Shown here in pieces: positions 14,861-23,162 of a stretch of 25,456 nucleotides of DNA (position 1 is its first letter; each line of letters begins with the position of its first letter). The stretch lies in the NCBI GenBank assembly GCA_050250815.1, contig JBFWNY010000048.1, forward strand, positions 1 to 25,456. Reading direction: 5' to 3'. The stretch is from JAEUMD01 sp050250815. Lineage in GTDB: Bacteria > Pseudomonadota > Alphaproteobacteria > Rhizobiales > Hyphomicrobiaceae. Made by a program: the position numbers and the translations under genes. The notes under the pieces are model-generated. The model did not search any database and was not told the DNA's origin. It was given only the letters and a program-made list of their open reading frames with translations.

Positions 14861-16432
14861 TTACGCGCCGCGGCTGTCGATGAGCTCCAGCGCGACGTTG
14901 ATCTGACGGATGCGCTCCTCTCTCGCTATCCGGTCGTCGTGATCGGCGGCGAGATCGGGATGCCAGCTCATGCGCAGGGCATCGATGAGCTTCTTCGCAG
15001 TGGCCGGGCTGGCGCTCGGGTTGAGGCCGAGGAGAGCATAGGCCTGATCCCGGTTCTCGGGCATGCGCGAGCCCCCCGCACCCGGCGCGCCCAGTCCGAT
15101 CGAGCGCCGGGCACTGTCGGCGATCCGCCGGATGCGGTCGAGATCGCGCGTGATTACGCGATAGGCCGGCGCGGCAAGACGACCGGCGGCTCCCCCATCC
15201 CGTGACGTCGCCACTGCCACCGTGAGCCGCTGACGCACGCGCGCCATCTCTTCGTCGAGCACCTGACGGATGGGAAGGCTGCCGTCGACACCGCGAACCT
15301 CGGCTTCGACCTGCCGCACCAGCGTCTCGACCGGACCGGCGGCGAACGAACCTGCCGCGTCGCTGTCGATTCCGGGTTGCTGGTCGGCCTTGGCAAAACG
15401 TGTGCGCCTCATCGAGCCCAGCGCCTCGGCCCAGCGTGCAGGAACGGCTCCAGCGCCACTTACGCCCTGCTGCAGCCGTCGGCCGGCGGTGCTGAAAGCA
15501 GTGAACGCGGCACTCGCCGTGCTGCGTGCGAGCGTCGGCCGAGACATGGTCAACCAGCCGGCCAGACCGATCAGCGCGGTCAGCATCGCCCAGACGGTCA
15601 TGTCGCGCGCCATCGGCGCACTCGAGGCAATGCCGCCTGCCTCGACCAGACCGGCGGTTCCTGCCCCGGCCTCCGACCGCACGACCGTGTGCCATGACCC
15701 GGCGGCTTCCGGAGAACTTCCCGGTTCTGCACGCGGCACGGGCGCACTGTTGCCGATGTCGGGCAGCGGCTCCGATGTAATGGTGCGGTCGATCAAGCGT
15801 CGCTGCCGTGCCCGTGCCGCATCCGCCGACCGGACCGCGCCGTCCCGCGCGCTGTCCTCGATCCGTTCGGTTCGCGTCCTGCCCGTCGCGGGCTGAGCGG
15901 GCTCGGCCGCGGCATCGGCCCGCAGGCGATCCTCTGCACTTGCAAACGACGCAACGCCCAGACCGTTCACAATTTCGGCGCCGAAAATTTCGAGCGGCGC
16001 GCTGCCTGAAGGCATCCGGAAGCGGGTCTCGGTGACATCCGAACCAGACCGCGTGGTCTTGACGACGAGCAGCGGCTGGCCGGCCTCCATCACGAGCCGC
16101 GCGTTGTGACGGCCACCAATGGCGAGCGCCACGCGCCACCACGGCACGCGCCGGCCCGCGCACAGCATGGTGAAGCGATGCGCGGGGATCGTCCGGCACA
16201 CCGCGGGGCTGCCATCCTCGCACCCGGTGACCGGTGCGACACTTCGCTGACCGATGATCTGATAGGAGCGCTTGCGGGCCGGCACCAGCTTCACGCGTTC
16301 GCCGTCGTAGCGGCAGACAAATGGAAGCGAGACATGCTCGCTGGCGGCAGCTGCCGCAGGCAGTGCACAAGACAGCAGCGCGACGGCGCCGACTACACGA
16401 GAAGAAACCCCCGAATGCCCCCCGAACCGCAC
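14861..16432 (-). CDS. Membrane-tethered J-domain protein with a secreted N-terminal region
   Basis: The 523-residue product has an N-terminal export signal (hydrophobic stretch about 12-30 ending in an Ala run). A region of about 245 residues predicted outside the cytosol follows, with Cys40, 71, 79 and 91 that could form disulfides. A membrane helix spans about 278-295, then come a linker and a C-terminal J-domain (about 460-523). The J-domain has the helix AYALLGLN, the HPD tripeptide at 491-493 and the QINVALELI helix. J-domains stimulate Hsp70/DnaK ATPase, so this end should face the cytosol and DnaK. The start is a GTG at 16432 because the sequence AAGGGGGAG lies five bases upstream. 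A GTG at 16438 is the alternative. LLSC inside the signal could be an imperfect lipobox. It lies 159 bases after the solenoid gene on the same strand. Confidence 0.85.
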   Translation of the reverse strand: MRFGGHSGVSSRVVGAVALLSCALPAAAAASEHVSLPFVCRYDGERVKLVPARKRSYQIIGQRSVAPVTGCEDGSPAVCRTIPAHRFTMLCAGRRVPWWRVALAIGGRHNARLVMEAGQPLLVVKTTRSGSDVTETRFRMPSGSAPLEIFGAEIVNGLGVASFASAEDRLRADAAAEPAQPATGRTRTERIEDSARDGAVRSADAARARQRRLIDRTITSEPLPDIGNSAPVPRAEPGSSPEAAGSWHTVVRSEAGAGTAGLVEAGGIASSAPMARDMTVWAMLTALIGLAGWLTMSRPTLARSTASAAFTAFSTAGRRLQQGVSGAGAVPARWAEALGSMRRTRFAKADQQPGIDSDAAGSFAAGPVETLVRQVEAEVRGVDGSLPIRQVLDEEMARVRQRLTVAVATSRDGGAAGRLAAPAYRVITRDLDRIRRIADSARRSIGLGAPGAGGSRMPENRDQAYALLGLNPSASPATAKKLIDALRMSWHPDLAADHDDRIAREERIRQINVALELIDSRGA

Positions 16433-16591
16433 GTTCACTCCCCCTTGTGCTCGGCTCGTATCGTTGCGGGCAAATGGCCCGCGAACCTGGGCGCCACTGT
16501 GGCGAAATGAGGCGAGCGTGTGTGTTTCCACGCTTGATCGCATGCAAGAATGCGTTCGCAAAGCGTCCAGCAGGTTATGCCGCAAGCGAGC

Positions 16592-18964
16592 CTATTCGAA
16601 GCGCGTCAGCACACCCGTGAAGGATGCTGCCGCCAGCACCGTCAATAGCAGGCCAAGCACCCGCTCGATTACCATCAACGTTGTGATCATCGCGCCTGCC
16701 GGCAGGCGCGCATGCAGCAGTGGCGTCGACTTGGCATCCGACTTGACCGCACCGCTGCTGACTTCGCGCACCCATGACGGGTTCGGCCTCCAGTGGTCGT
16801 CGTAGCCCAATGAAATCCCCGGAAGGAACACATCCAGTGAGTAGGCGAAGCCATTGAAAGACGGATAGTGAGCTTCGGATTGCTGCGAAACGTGGCTGCC
16901 ACGACCGGTCAGAACGTAGACCGTTTCATCTGTGCAGTCCGCCCGCGTGCATTCGGCGGCGGCCGAGGTGTACAGCATACCGCAGACAGCGATGACCGCC
17001 GCCATCCAGCCGACAACCCGCCACGGGCTGTGGCCGTAGAGCGCGATGACATCGAGCAGACGCGAGATGAAGCGCCGGCCCCGTGATACCGATGGGCTGC
17101 CGGCGGCACGGCGGCGGCGCGCGATGTCGATGAGCAGCGCTTCGCTCGCACGGCCATGCCTGGTCAGATAGCCGGCGAGCTGCTGCCAAGGCTGCTGCCT
17201 CATGTGCATGACGACGTCGTCATGCGACTGGCTCTCCAGCCACTCGACACGCCAGGGCATCGCGTTCACGCGGAGCAGACCGGCGCTGGCCGCTTCATCT
17301 CCAACAGCTCCGTCCGACCGCCCATCGGGATTTGCCAACCGCTCGTAAACGAGCCCGTCGAGAACCAGATGATCGATGTCGTCGTAATCTTCGTCGCCGC
17401 CGGATCGTGCTTCGAAGGGCGGCGGCCACGCCGCGGCATGATCCTCCAGCGTGGCAATCGAAGCCCGCGAGAGATCGATGATGCCGCGCGGACGATGCTC
17501 CGCCGTTTCCGGCATCGCCAGATGCGCCACGCGCGCCTCACCCAGATCGAGCGCCACGTCGTGGCGGCCGGCATCGGCCTCGTCGTCGAAGGATGCGCCC
17601 GCAAGCTCGCGCGACGGCCGATGCGCGAGCGCGCAGGAAACGATGCCGCTGCTCTTGAGATTGACGACGCCGCCGATCGTGGCACGCGACGCGGCGATCC
17701 CGCCGACCGACCGGAAGCCGCGATCCATCCTGACATCCGCACCGATGTGCACGCCCGGAGCGGCGAGGGCGACACCCCGCTCCACCTTGAGCGCGGCCGC
17801 CGAGAGATCGAGACTCCGCTCGATACGCGCGCCTGCCAATTCGATGCGACCGACCACGACCGAACGCGACAGCACCAGATCTCCGCGCACCGCCAACCCG
17901 GCGCCGCTCATGGCCACGCCCGCCCCGAACATGCGGGCACCGGCCAAATTGAGGTCCCCACCGATCTCCGCTGCCGGACAGCGCACCTGTCCGACGAGCT
18001 TGGCCCCCGACAGGTCGACATGACCTGCCACCCTGAGCAGGCCGGCGGCGACGCCGATCTGTCCACCGTGCACTTCCAGACCCTGCGCCGCCAAGCCGCC
18101 GCCGATGCGCGCACCCTCGATTGCCAGCGTGCCATCGATCCGCGCGCCCGAAAAATTCGCTCTATTGGCAACGCGGACACCGTCGGCGCGCACGCCGGCC
18201 ACACCAAATCTCGCAACTGCCGCGCCAAGGCTTCCACCGATGGCCGCGCCGTCGAGCACCAGCCCGGCCATCACAGCGCGTTCGAGCACGACATCGCCGG
18301 AGATCCTGGCTGCGGCGAGATCGAGCGTCGCTGGTCCGTCAGCCATCAGGCGGCAGTCTTCTGCGAAGAGTCCGGCTCCGACCACAGCTCGGCTCAGGCT
18401 CACATCGCCGCGCATCGTCGAGCGGCGCAGCAGCAGGGCGCCCGAAACGTCGAGGCCCGCGGCATAGATCGCCGCGGCCCCCGTACCGACATCGGCTCCC
18501 TCGATGGCAAGGGCACCGCGTACACTGGCACCACGCATGAACAGGAGGCCATCGATGCGCCCGCCGCCGATCAGCAGGCCGCCATCCAAGTCGCAGCGGT
18601 CTGCAACCACATCTCCTGAAACAGTCAGATCGTGCAGCGTCAGCCGCTCAAGGCGCGCGTCACGCAGATTGAGTGCCGGACCGTCATCCCTGGCCCCGAT
18701 GCGAACCGACCGGAGCGTCAGCGGCCGGTCTATGGCGCAGCCCTCAAGGTCGAGCCCGCCGGTGACGACGGCGCGCTCAATCCGCACTCCGGCCTCTTGC
18801 TGGAGCTCGCTCACGGAGCGCAGTTCGACCAGGATCGCCCGCAGCACGGAGCCGCGCACGCTGCGGCCGCCGAGCACGGCCGCCTCGCCGCGCGCCAGCG
18901 CAACCGCCAGAAGGCGCTCGGCCTCTGTCATGTCCGGCGACACGAGCGCCAACGGCTGGGTCAT
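16592..18964 (-). CDS. Large beta-solenoid protein with C-terminal membrane helices
   Basis: This is a 790-residue protein. After about 60 residues, some 380 residues consist of degenerate repeats of roughly 20 residues with the pattern G-x-hydrophobic-x-hydrophobic-x-G-A-x-hydrophobic (for example ARIDGTLAIEGARIGGGL). This is typical of a right-handed parallel beta-helix. A mixed domain follows (about 440-600), then a short basic helical part. One membrane helix lies at about 649-668, a Cys-containing loop (EC-x4-DC) follows, then a hydrophobic AYSLDVFLPGISLG stretch near 707-720 and a final helix at about 755-787. Related proteins in databases are often labelled membrane-associated oxidoreductase, but no redox motif is visible and the function is unknown. 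The ATG at 18964 follows GAGGA and starts a normal N-terminus, unlike the 34 upstream codons. It leads the two-gene unit with the J-domain gene. Confidence 0.85.
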   Translation of the reverse strand: MTQPLALVSPDMTEAERLLAVALARGEAAVLGGRSVRGSVLRAILVELRSVSELQQEAGVRIERAVVTGGLDLEGCAIDRPLTLRSVRIGARDDGPALNLRDARLERLTLHDLTVSGDVVADRCDLDGGLLIGGGRIDGLLFMRGASVRGALAIEGADVGTGAAAIYAAGLDVSGALLLRRSTMRGDVSLSRAVVGAGLFAEDCRLMADGPATLDLAAARISGDVVLERAVMAGLVLDGAAIGGSLGAAVARFGVAGVRADGVRVANRANFSGARIDGTLAIEGARIGGGLAAQGLEVHGGQIGVAAGLLRVAGHVDLSGAKLVGQVRCPAAEIGGDLNLAGARMFGAGVAMSGAGLAVRGDLVLSRSVVVGRIELAGARIERSLDLSAAALKVERGVALAAPGVHIGADVRMDRGFRSVGGIAASRATIGGVVNLKSSGIVSCALAHRPSRELAGASFDDEADAGRHDVALDLGEARVAHLAMPETAEHRPRGIIDLSRASIATLEDHAAAWPPPFEARSGGDEDYDDIDHLVLDGLVYERLANPDGRSDGAVGDEAASAGLLRVNAMPWRVEWLESQSHDDVVMHMRQQPWQQLAGYLTRHGRASEALLIDIARRRRAAGSPSVSRGRRFISRLLDVIALYGHSPWRVVGWMAAVIAVCGMLYTSAAAECTRADCTDETVYVLTGRGSHVSQQSEAHYPSFNGFAYSLDVFLPGISLGYDDHWRPNPSWVREVSSGAVKSDAKSTPLLHARLPAGAMITTLMVIERVLGLLLTVLAAASFTGVLTRFE

Positions 18965-19273
18965 GAACGATCGTCCTCGGCACCACGCGCAACACGGATG
19001 TGCCGATCGCCTCCACCGACCAGCCCGGGAAAAATACCGGAGCGAGACCCGGCCAGTCGAGGGCAAGAAGTCACAGTGCTGCCAAAAAGCTGCACACTCC
19101 GCGCGTTAACATTGACAGTGTGTGCGGAATCTCCCCGGCCACGGCGCCTTGCCATAAGACTTGTCATGACGTTTTCTGGCCGGGCCCGCCGCAGACATCA
19201 TCACCGCCGTAGGCGGGCGGTGCTGCTCGGACGCGCCGGGGTCGGGTCAGTGCCGTTCGAGGGAGCTTGGGTC
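18965..19273. other. Divergent intergenic region, solenoid gene / DUF3754 gene
   Basis: This 309-base region lies between two divergent starts and must hold both promoters if neither gene is read from elsewhere. A TTGACA is present on the plus strand at about 19111 but no matching -10 follows at the right distance. A perfect eight-base palindrome GTCATGAC lies near 19164. No gene is supported here. Confidence 0.4.
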
Positions 19274-20788
19274 ATGCCGTCTGTCGCAGCCAAGGTGTCG
19301 CCGCCCGTGGTCGACCCGAGGAAAGCCGATTCAGCAGCGCGGCCACCCTCGTCCATCACCATATCGCTTTCGCCGGGCCTCGAGGACGAAAAGCTGCCCG
19401 GCGAGGAATGCGCCGTCGAGGAAGAGCGCGAAACGTTCATTCCGGTGACACGGTTCGCGCTCATGGACCGCCTGACGCAACCTCAGGCGTGGCCCCCCGG
19501 GACCGCGCGCGCTGCCCGCCGCTTCTTCATGTTCCTCGACCATTGGCGTCACCAGCAGCATCTGGCCGCGATCCTGGAACTCGAGCAGGCTTACGAGCCG
19601 TTCAGCCCCGACACCGATCTTCTGCTGACCCGCAAGTTCACCGAGCAGGAGCGGCGGACGATGCTGCGGCGCGTTGTCGACAGCATGTCGCGGCTGCTCG
19701 TGCAGGCCAATTACAAGGCCATCTCGCGCGACGACGCCGACATCATCATGACTGCGGATTCGCACTACGGCCTCGACCTGCACGTCGATTTCGATGCCTT
19801 CGAGGAAATCCTGATCTACTACCGCGGCGCCTCGGTGAAGCGCAGTCACCGCCGTTCCCTGCGCAAGTTCCTGCGCAAGGAGGAATTCGACGTTCCGATT
19901 TATCAGCGCCTTTTCCTGCTGTTCAAACTGAAGCCGTTCGAGGTTCGCGTCCGCGAGGTGATGGCCAAGGAGCGGCTGCCCATCAAGGAGGCGCGCAAGG
20001 TCGTGCACAAGCTTCGCGGCATGCTGCCGCCCGAAGTGCGCGAAGAGAACGTCTACATGAAGCTGTTCAAGAACATCCCGAGGACCGACCTCGAGATGGT
20101 CTTCCCCAACACCACAGTGCGGTTCCGTCTGCGCGACAAGCTGAAGCTGGGCGTCGGCGGCGCCGGCGGCTTCGGCATGACGGTCGCCGGCGCCATCGGC
20201 AAGATCGGCGCGATGTCGAACCCGATCGTCGCAGCCGGCGTGCTGGCGAGTGTCGGCGGCGTTGCGTTCCGCCAGTTCATGGGCTTCCTCAATCAGAAGC
20301 AGAAATACATGGTGGTGATGGCGCAGAACCTCTACTTCCACTCCATGGCGGACAACCGCAGCGTCATGATCAAGGTCGCCGACCGGGCGGCGGAGGAAGA
20401 CGTGAAGGAGGAGATGCTGCTCTACACCGTTCTGGTGAAGGAGCGGGCCCGCCGCGCCGACCTGCCGATCATCGATCAGGCCATCGAGCAGTATCTGAAC
20501 AGCGAGTTCGGCGTCACGGTCGACTTCGACCTGGAGGATGCTTTATCGCGCCTCCTCGCCGACGGCCTGGTGCGGGAGATGCCAGACGGAACCCTTGTGA
20601 CGCTACAGCCGCGCGAGGCGGCACTGCACCTGGATGCAAAGTGGGACAGCTTCCTCGACAACCTGCCCGACCCGCATGGTCAGGAGGGCGTCGAGTTCCA
20701 GGGCGATGCCGCCCAGGTGGAGCGCGAGGTCGCCGTGCAGAAGGAGGCCGCCCGCCGCACCAGCGAGGAGGACGGCGCGGGAAGCTGA
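19274..20788 (+). CDS. DUF3754 family protein (TMEM143-like)
   Basis: The 504-residue protein has an acidic, Pro-rich N-terminus (1-55), a helical charged region (60-290) and a Gly/Ala-rich hydrophobic stretch at 293-335 that could be one or two membrane helices. After that comes the DUF3754-type signature around YFHSMADNRS (354-363) and AAEEDVKEEMLLY (372-384). A C-terminal winged-helix-like segment and an acidic tail complete it. The family occurs in bacteria and in mitochondria-related eukaryotic proteins such as TMEM143, and its function is unknown. The ATG at 19274 follows GAGGGAG. The frame is open upstream through the divergent solenoid gene on the opposite strand, which is not coding in this direction. 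prmA follows 83 bases downstream on the same strand. Confidence 0.85.
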   Translation: MPSVAAKVSPPVVDPRKADSAARPPSSITISLSPGLEDEKLPGEECAVEEERETFIPVTRFALMDRLTQPQAWPPGTARAARRFFMFLDHWRHQQHLAAILELEQAYEPFSPDTDLLLTRKFTEQERRTMLRRVVDSMSRLLVQANYKAISRDDADIIMTADSHYGLDLHVDFDAFEEILIYYRGASVKRSHRRSLRKFLRKEEFDVPIYQRLFLLFKLKPFEVRVREVMAKERLPIKEARKVVHKLRGMLPPEVREENVYMKLFKNIPRTDLEMVFPNTTVRFRLRDKLKLGVGGAGGFGMTVAGAIGKIGAMSNPIVAAGVLASVGGVAFRQFMGFLNQKQKYMVVMAQNLYFHSMADNRSVMIKVADRAAEEDVKEEMLLYTVLVKERARRADLPIIDQAIEQYLNSEFGVTVDFDLEDALSRLLADGLVREMPDGTLVTLQPREAALHLDAKWDSFLDNLPDPHGQEGVEFQGDAAQVEREVAVQKEAARRTSEEDGAGS

Positions 20789-20871
20789 TCTGGTCGCGCG
20801 GCGGATTGCCCGCACCACCGCTTCGGGATATGGCACCGGGTCTCAACTGGCTCCGACCGGATGCTACCTCC

Positions 20872-21759
20872 ATGACTTCGACCAAACTCGTGATCGACCT
20901 TGCCGATCGCGGCGAGGCGCACACCGTCGCAGGCGCGCTGCAGGACCTGGTGGAGCCGCTGCCCGAGGCGCTCACGCTCTTCGAGAGCGGCGGAGGCGGA
21001 TGGCGCATCGACGCCTACTACGACGATCCCCCAGCCCCCGACGGGCTGCGCGACCGGCTTGCCGCCGCGGTAGGCGCCGACCTCGCCGGACGCATCGACA
21101 TTCGGCTCGACGAGGTTCCCGATCTCAACTGGGTGGCTCTGTCGCAGGCTGCCTTGCCGCCGGTGCGCGCAGGACGCTTCACCGTGCACGGCAGCCACGA
21201 CAGACATCGCGTTCCGCAGGGTCCGGGCGCCCTGCTGATCGAGGCGGGCGAGGCGTTCGGCACCGCACATCATGCGACGACCTACGGCTGCCTGCTGGCG
21301 CTCGACCGCATCACCCGGAGCTCATCGCCCCGCAACGTGCTCGACTTGGGAACCGGCTCGGGCGTGCTTGCGATCGCTCTGTCACGCGCTTTGCCCAAGG
21401 CTTCGATTGCAGCCACTGACATCGACGCCCCCTCGATCGAGGTGGCGCGCCAGAACGCACGGGCAAATCGTGCAGGCCATGCGATTGGCTTCGCGGTCGC
21501 AGCGGGACTGCGCCATCGCAAACTGGTGGGCCGCCGGTTCGATCTGGTCGTCGCCAATATTCTGGCTGACCCGCTGATGGCGCTGGCCCGTCCACTGGCG
21601 CGCCACGTCGTTCCGGGCGGCCGGCTCGTGCTGTCGGGAATCCTGCTGCCTCAGGCGCCCCGCGTGATCGCCACGTTCATCGCAGCCGGATTCACCGTGC
21701 AGCGGCACGCGCGCATCAGCGAATGGTCGACGATCGAACTCGTTCGCCGGGCGGGCTGA
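20872..21759 (+). CDS. prmA: Ribosomal protein L11 methyltransferase PrmA
   Basis: PrmA is a cytosolic SAM-dependent enzyme that trimethylates ribosomal protein L11. The 295-residue protein has an N-terminal L11-recognition domain, then the family motif EAFGTAHHATT at 127-137 (canonical AFGTGxHxTT). The SAM-binding DLGTGSG follows at 158-164, the acidic ATDID at 181-185, and the catalytic-region NILADPL at 229-235. The Ala in place of the usual Gly in FGTG is a small deviation. The ATG at 20872 begins the conserved domain. An in-frame ATG at 20830 would add 14 residues and cannot be excluded, since neither has a strong Shine-Dalgarno sequence. The stop is two bases from that of convergent rlmJ. 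Confidence 0.92.
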   Translation: MTSTKLVIDLADRGEAHTVAGALQDLVEPLPEALTLFESGGGGWRIDAYYDDPPAPDGLRDRLAAAVGADLAGRIDIRLDEVPDLNWVALSQAALPPVRAGRFTVHGSHDRHRVPQGPGALLIEAGEAFGTAHHATTYGCLLALDRITRSSSPRNVLDLGTGSGVLAIALSRALPKASIAATDIDAPSIEVARQNARANRAGHAIGFAVAAGLRHRKLVGRRFDLVVANILADPLMALARPLARHVVPGGRLVLSGILLPQAPRVIATFIAAGFTVQRHARISEWSTIELVRRAG

Positions 21760-21761
21760 CG

Positions 21762-22634
21762 TCAACGCGAACGTACGGCCTCGGCGACCAGCCATTCGAG
21801 GCGGAAGCGGGCACCCGGGCCGTCGGCCATCGCATCGCGTAGAACCGGCAGCAGGATGCGCAGCTCACTTTCGAGCGTATAGGGCGGATTGACCACCAGT
21901 ATGCCGGTCTCGCTCAGGCCTGGCCGCACCGCGTCGGACGCACGAACGCCCAACTCGGCCAGCAGCACCTTGCTCAGTCCGATCTCCTTCACACCGGCGA
22001 GAAAAACCGCAACGGCAGCGCGATCCTTGACCGGATACCACACGATGATGGTTCCAGTGGCGAAGCGCGCTTTGGCTTCTTCCAGTGCAACCAGCAGGCG
22101 CTGGAACTCTCCGGGGACCTCGAACGGCGGATCAATCAAGACGATGCCGCGACGCTCCTTCGGCGGCAGCGCGGCCTTCAGCACGGTGAAGCCGTCGAGT
22201 GACATCACCTTGATCCGCCGGTCGCGCGCCACGACCGATTTCAGCTGCTCGACGTCCTGCGGGTGCAGTTCGTTGGCGACGAGCACATCGTCTGCTCGCA
22301 ACAGCCGCCGCACCAGCTCCGGACTGCCGGGATAGCGCTGTAGCTCCGCCGAGCCTTCCGGCTGGAGCCCACGAACGGCTGCAAGGTAGGGTGATAACAG
22401 CGCGGCGGCAGTATCGGTGAGCGGTGCCGCCAGGAGCCGGCCGATGCCGCCGTGCCACTCGCCCGTGCGTTGCGCCGCATCGCCGGAAAGGTCGTAAAGC
22501 CCTGTGCCGGCGTGGGTGTCGACGACACGGAACGGCGCGGGCTTGACCTTCATGTGCTCCAGCACACGCGTGAGGGCGACGTGCTTCAGCACGTCGGCGA
22601 AGTTTCCCGCGTGAAATGCATGCCGGTAGTTCAT
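21762..22634 (-). CDS. rlmJ: 23S rRNA (adenine(2030)-N6)-methyltransferase RlmJ
   Basis: RlmJ uses SAM to methylate N6 of A2030 (E. coli numbering) in 23S rRNA. The 290-residue product begins with the family hallmark MNYRHAFHAGNFADVLKH, has DTHAGTGLYDL at 39-49 for SAM binding, YPGSPE at 101-106, and the N6-adenine methyltransferase motif IV as DPPFE at 168-172. Length is as usual. The start is fixed by the conserved N-terminus. holC ends 48 bases upstream on the same strand, so the two are probably co-transcribed. The 3' end almost touches convergent prmA, leaving no room for separate terminators. Confidence 0.96.
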   Translation of the reverse strand: MNYRHAFHAGNFADVLKHVALTRVLEHMKVKPAPFRVVDTHAGTGLYDLSGDAAQRTGEWHGGIGRLLAAPLTDTAAALLSPYLAAVRGLQPEGSAELQRYPGSPELVRRLLRADDVLVANELHPQDVEQLKSVVARDRRIKVMSLDGFTVLKAALPPKERRGIVLIDPPFEVPGEFQRLLVALEEAKARFATGTIIVWYPVKDRAAVAVFLAGVKEIGLSKVLLAELGVRASDAVRPGLSETGILVVNPPYTLESELRILLPVLRDAMADGPGARFRLEWLVAEAVRSR

Positions 22635-22682
22635 TCCAAGTTCACCCGCGGCGACATCGGCGGCAGGACTTCCCCTTCGGCC

Positions 22683-23162
22683 TCACGCCTTCTTCTGCCA
22701 GCGCCCCTCGGCGTTCTGCTGCCAGTACGTGACCGGGCAGCCGACAGCCCGCGCCGCGCGCCACTGATCGCGTGCGATCTCCACGGCTTGCGGGTCGTTG
22801 CCATCAAACAGGTAGACGACGCGAACGAAGCCATCGAAGCTCCCCGCCGTCGCACCATCGACGAGGAAGCGTACGCGCGCGTTGTTGGGCGGAGCATCGT
22901 CCTGCGTCGTCAGGAGTATGGGCTGATGCTCGCTGGCGGCCTCACGCGCCGTGCCGTGAGCGAGAAAGCTCTCGTCGCGGTAGGTCCAAAGTGCGACGTC
23001 CAGCGCATCCATGCGCTCCGCGTCCCCGCATTGCACTACCGCCCGCCAGCCGCGCTCCAGCGTGCGCTCCAGAAGCTGCGGCAGCACGCGCTCGAGCGGC
23101 TGGCGATCCAAGTGATAGAACAGCACTTCCGGTAGCTGTCGTTCGCCGCTGTCAGCCGTCAC
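22683..23162 (-). CDS. holC: DNA polymerase III chi subunit HolC
   Basis: HolC (chi) links the clamp loader to single-strand DNA-binding protein in the replisome. The 159-residue protein carries the N-terminal EVLFYHLDRQPLERVLPQLL, the LERGWRAVVQ segment, the ALWTYRDESFLAHG motif and the C-terminal YLFDGNDPQAVEIAR...W stretch, in the family order. The start is a GTG at 23162, with GGAGG nine bases upstream. An earlier in-frame GTG at 23180 overlaps that Shine-Dalgarno and is unlikely. In many proteobacteria holC follows pepA. No pepA remnant is visible upstream here. rlmJ follows 48 bases downstream. Confidence 0.92.
   Translation of the reverse strand: MTADSGERQLPEVLFYHLDRQPLERVLPQLLERTLERGWRAVVQCGDAERMDALDVALWTYRDESFLAHGTAREAASEHQPILLTTQDDAPPNNARVRFLVDGATAGSFDGFVRVVYLFDGNDPQAVEIARDQWRAARAVGCPVTYWQQNAEGRWQKKA

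Noticed and set aside
14802..16547. Minus-strand frame of 581 codons overlapping the J-domain gene in another phase
   Set aside because: It is Arg/Ala/Gly-rich without domains. The overlapping frame has a signal peptide, a membrane helix and an HPD J-domain.
17156..18619. Plus-strand frame of 487 codons opposite the solenoid gene
   Set aside because: It is a mirror of the repeat structure on the other strand, with His/Arg/Asp-rich composition and no family.
19111..19116. Perfect TTGACA -35 element in the solenoid/DUF3754 gap
   Set aside because: No acceptable -10 hexamer lies 16-18 bases downstream, so it was not called as a promoter.
19267..20871. Upstream extension of the prmA frame through the DUF3754 gene
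   Set aside because: This part is out of phase with the DUF3754 protein and reads as Arg/Gly-rich noise. Only the part from 20872 matches PrmA.
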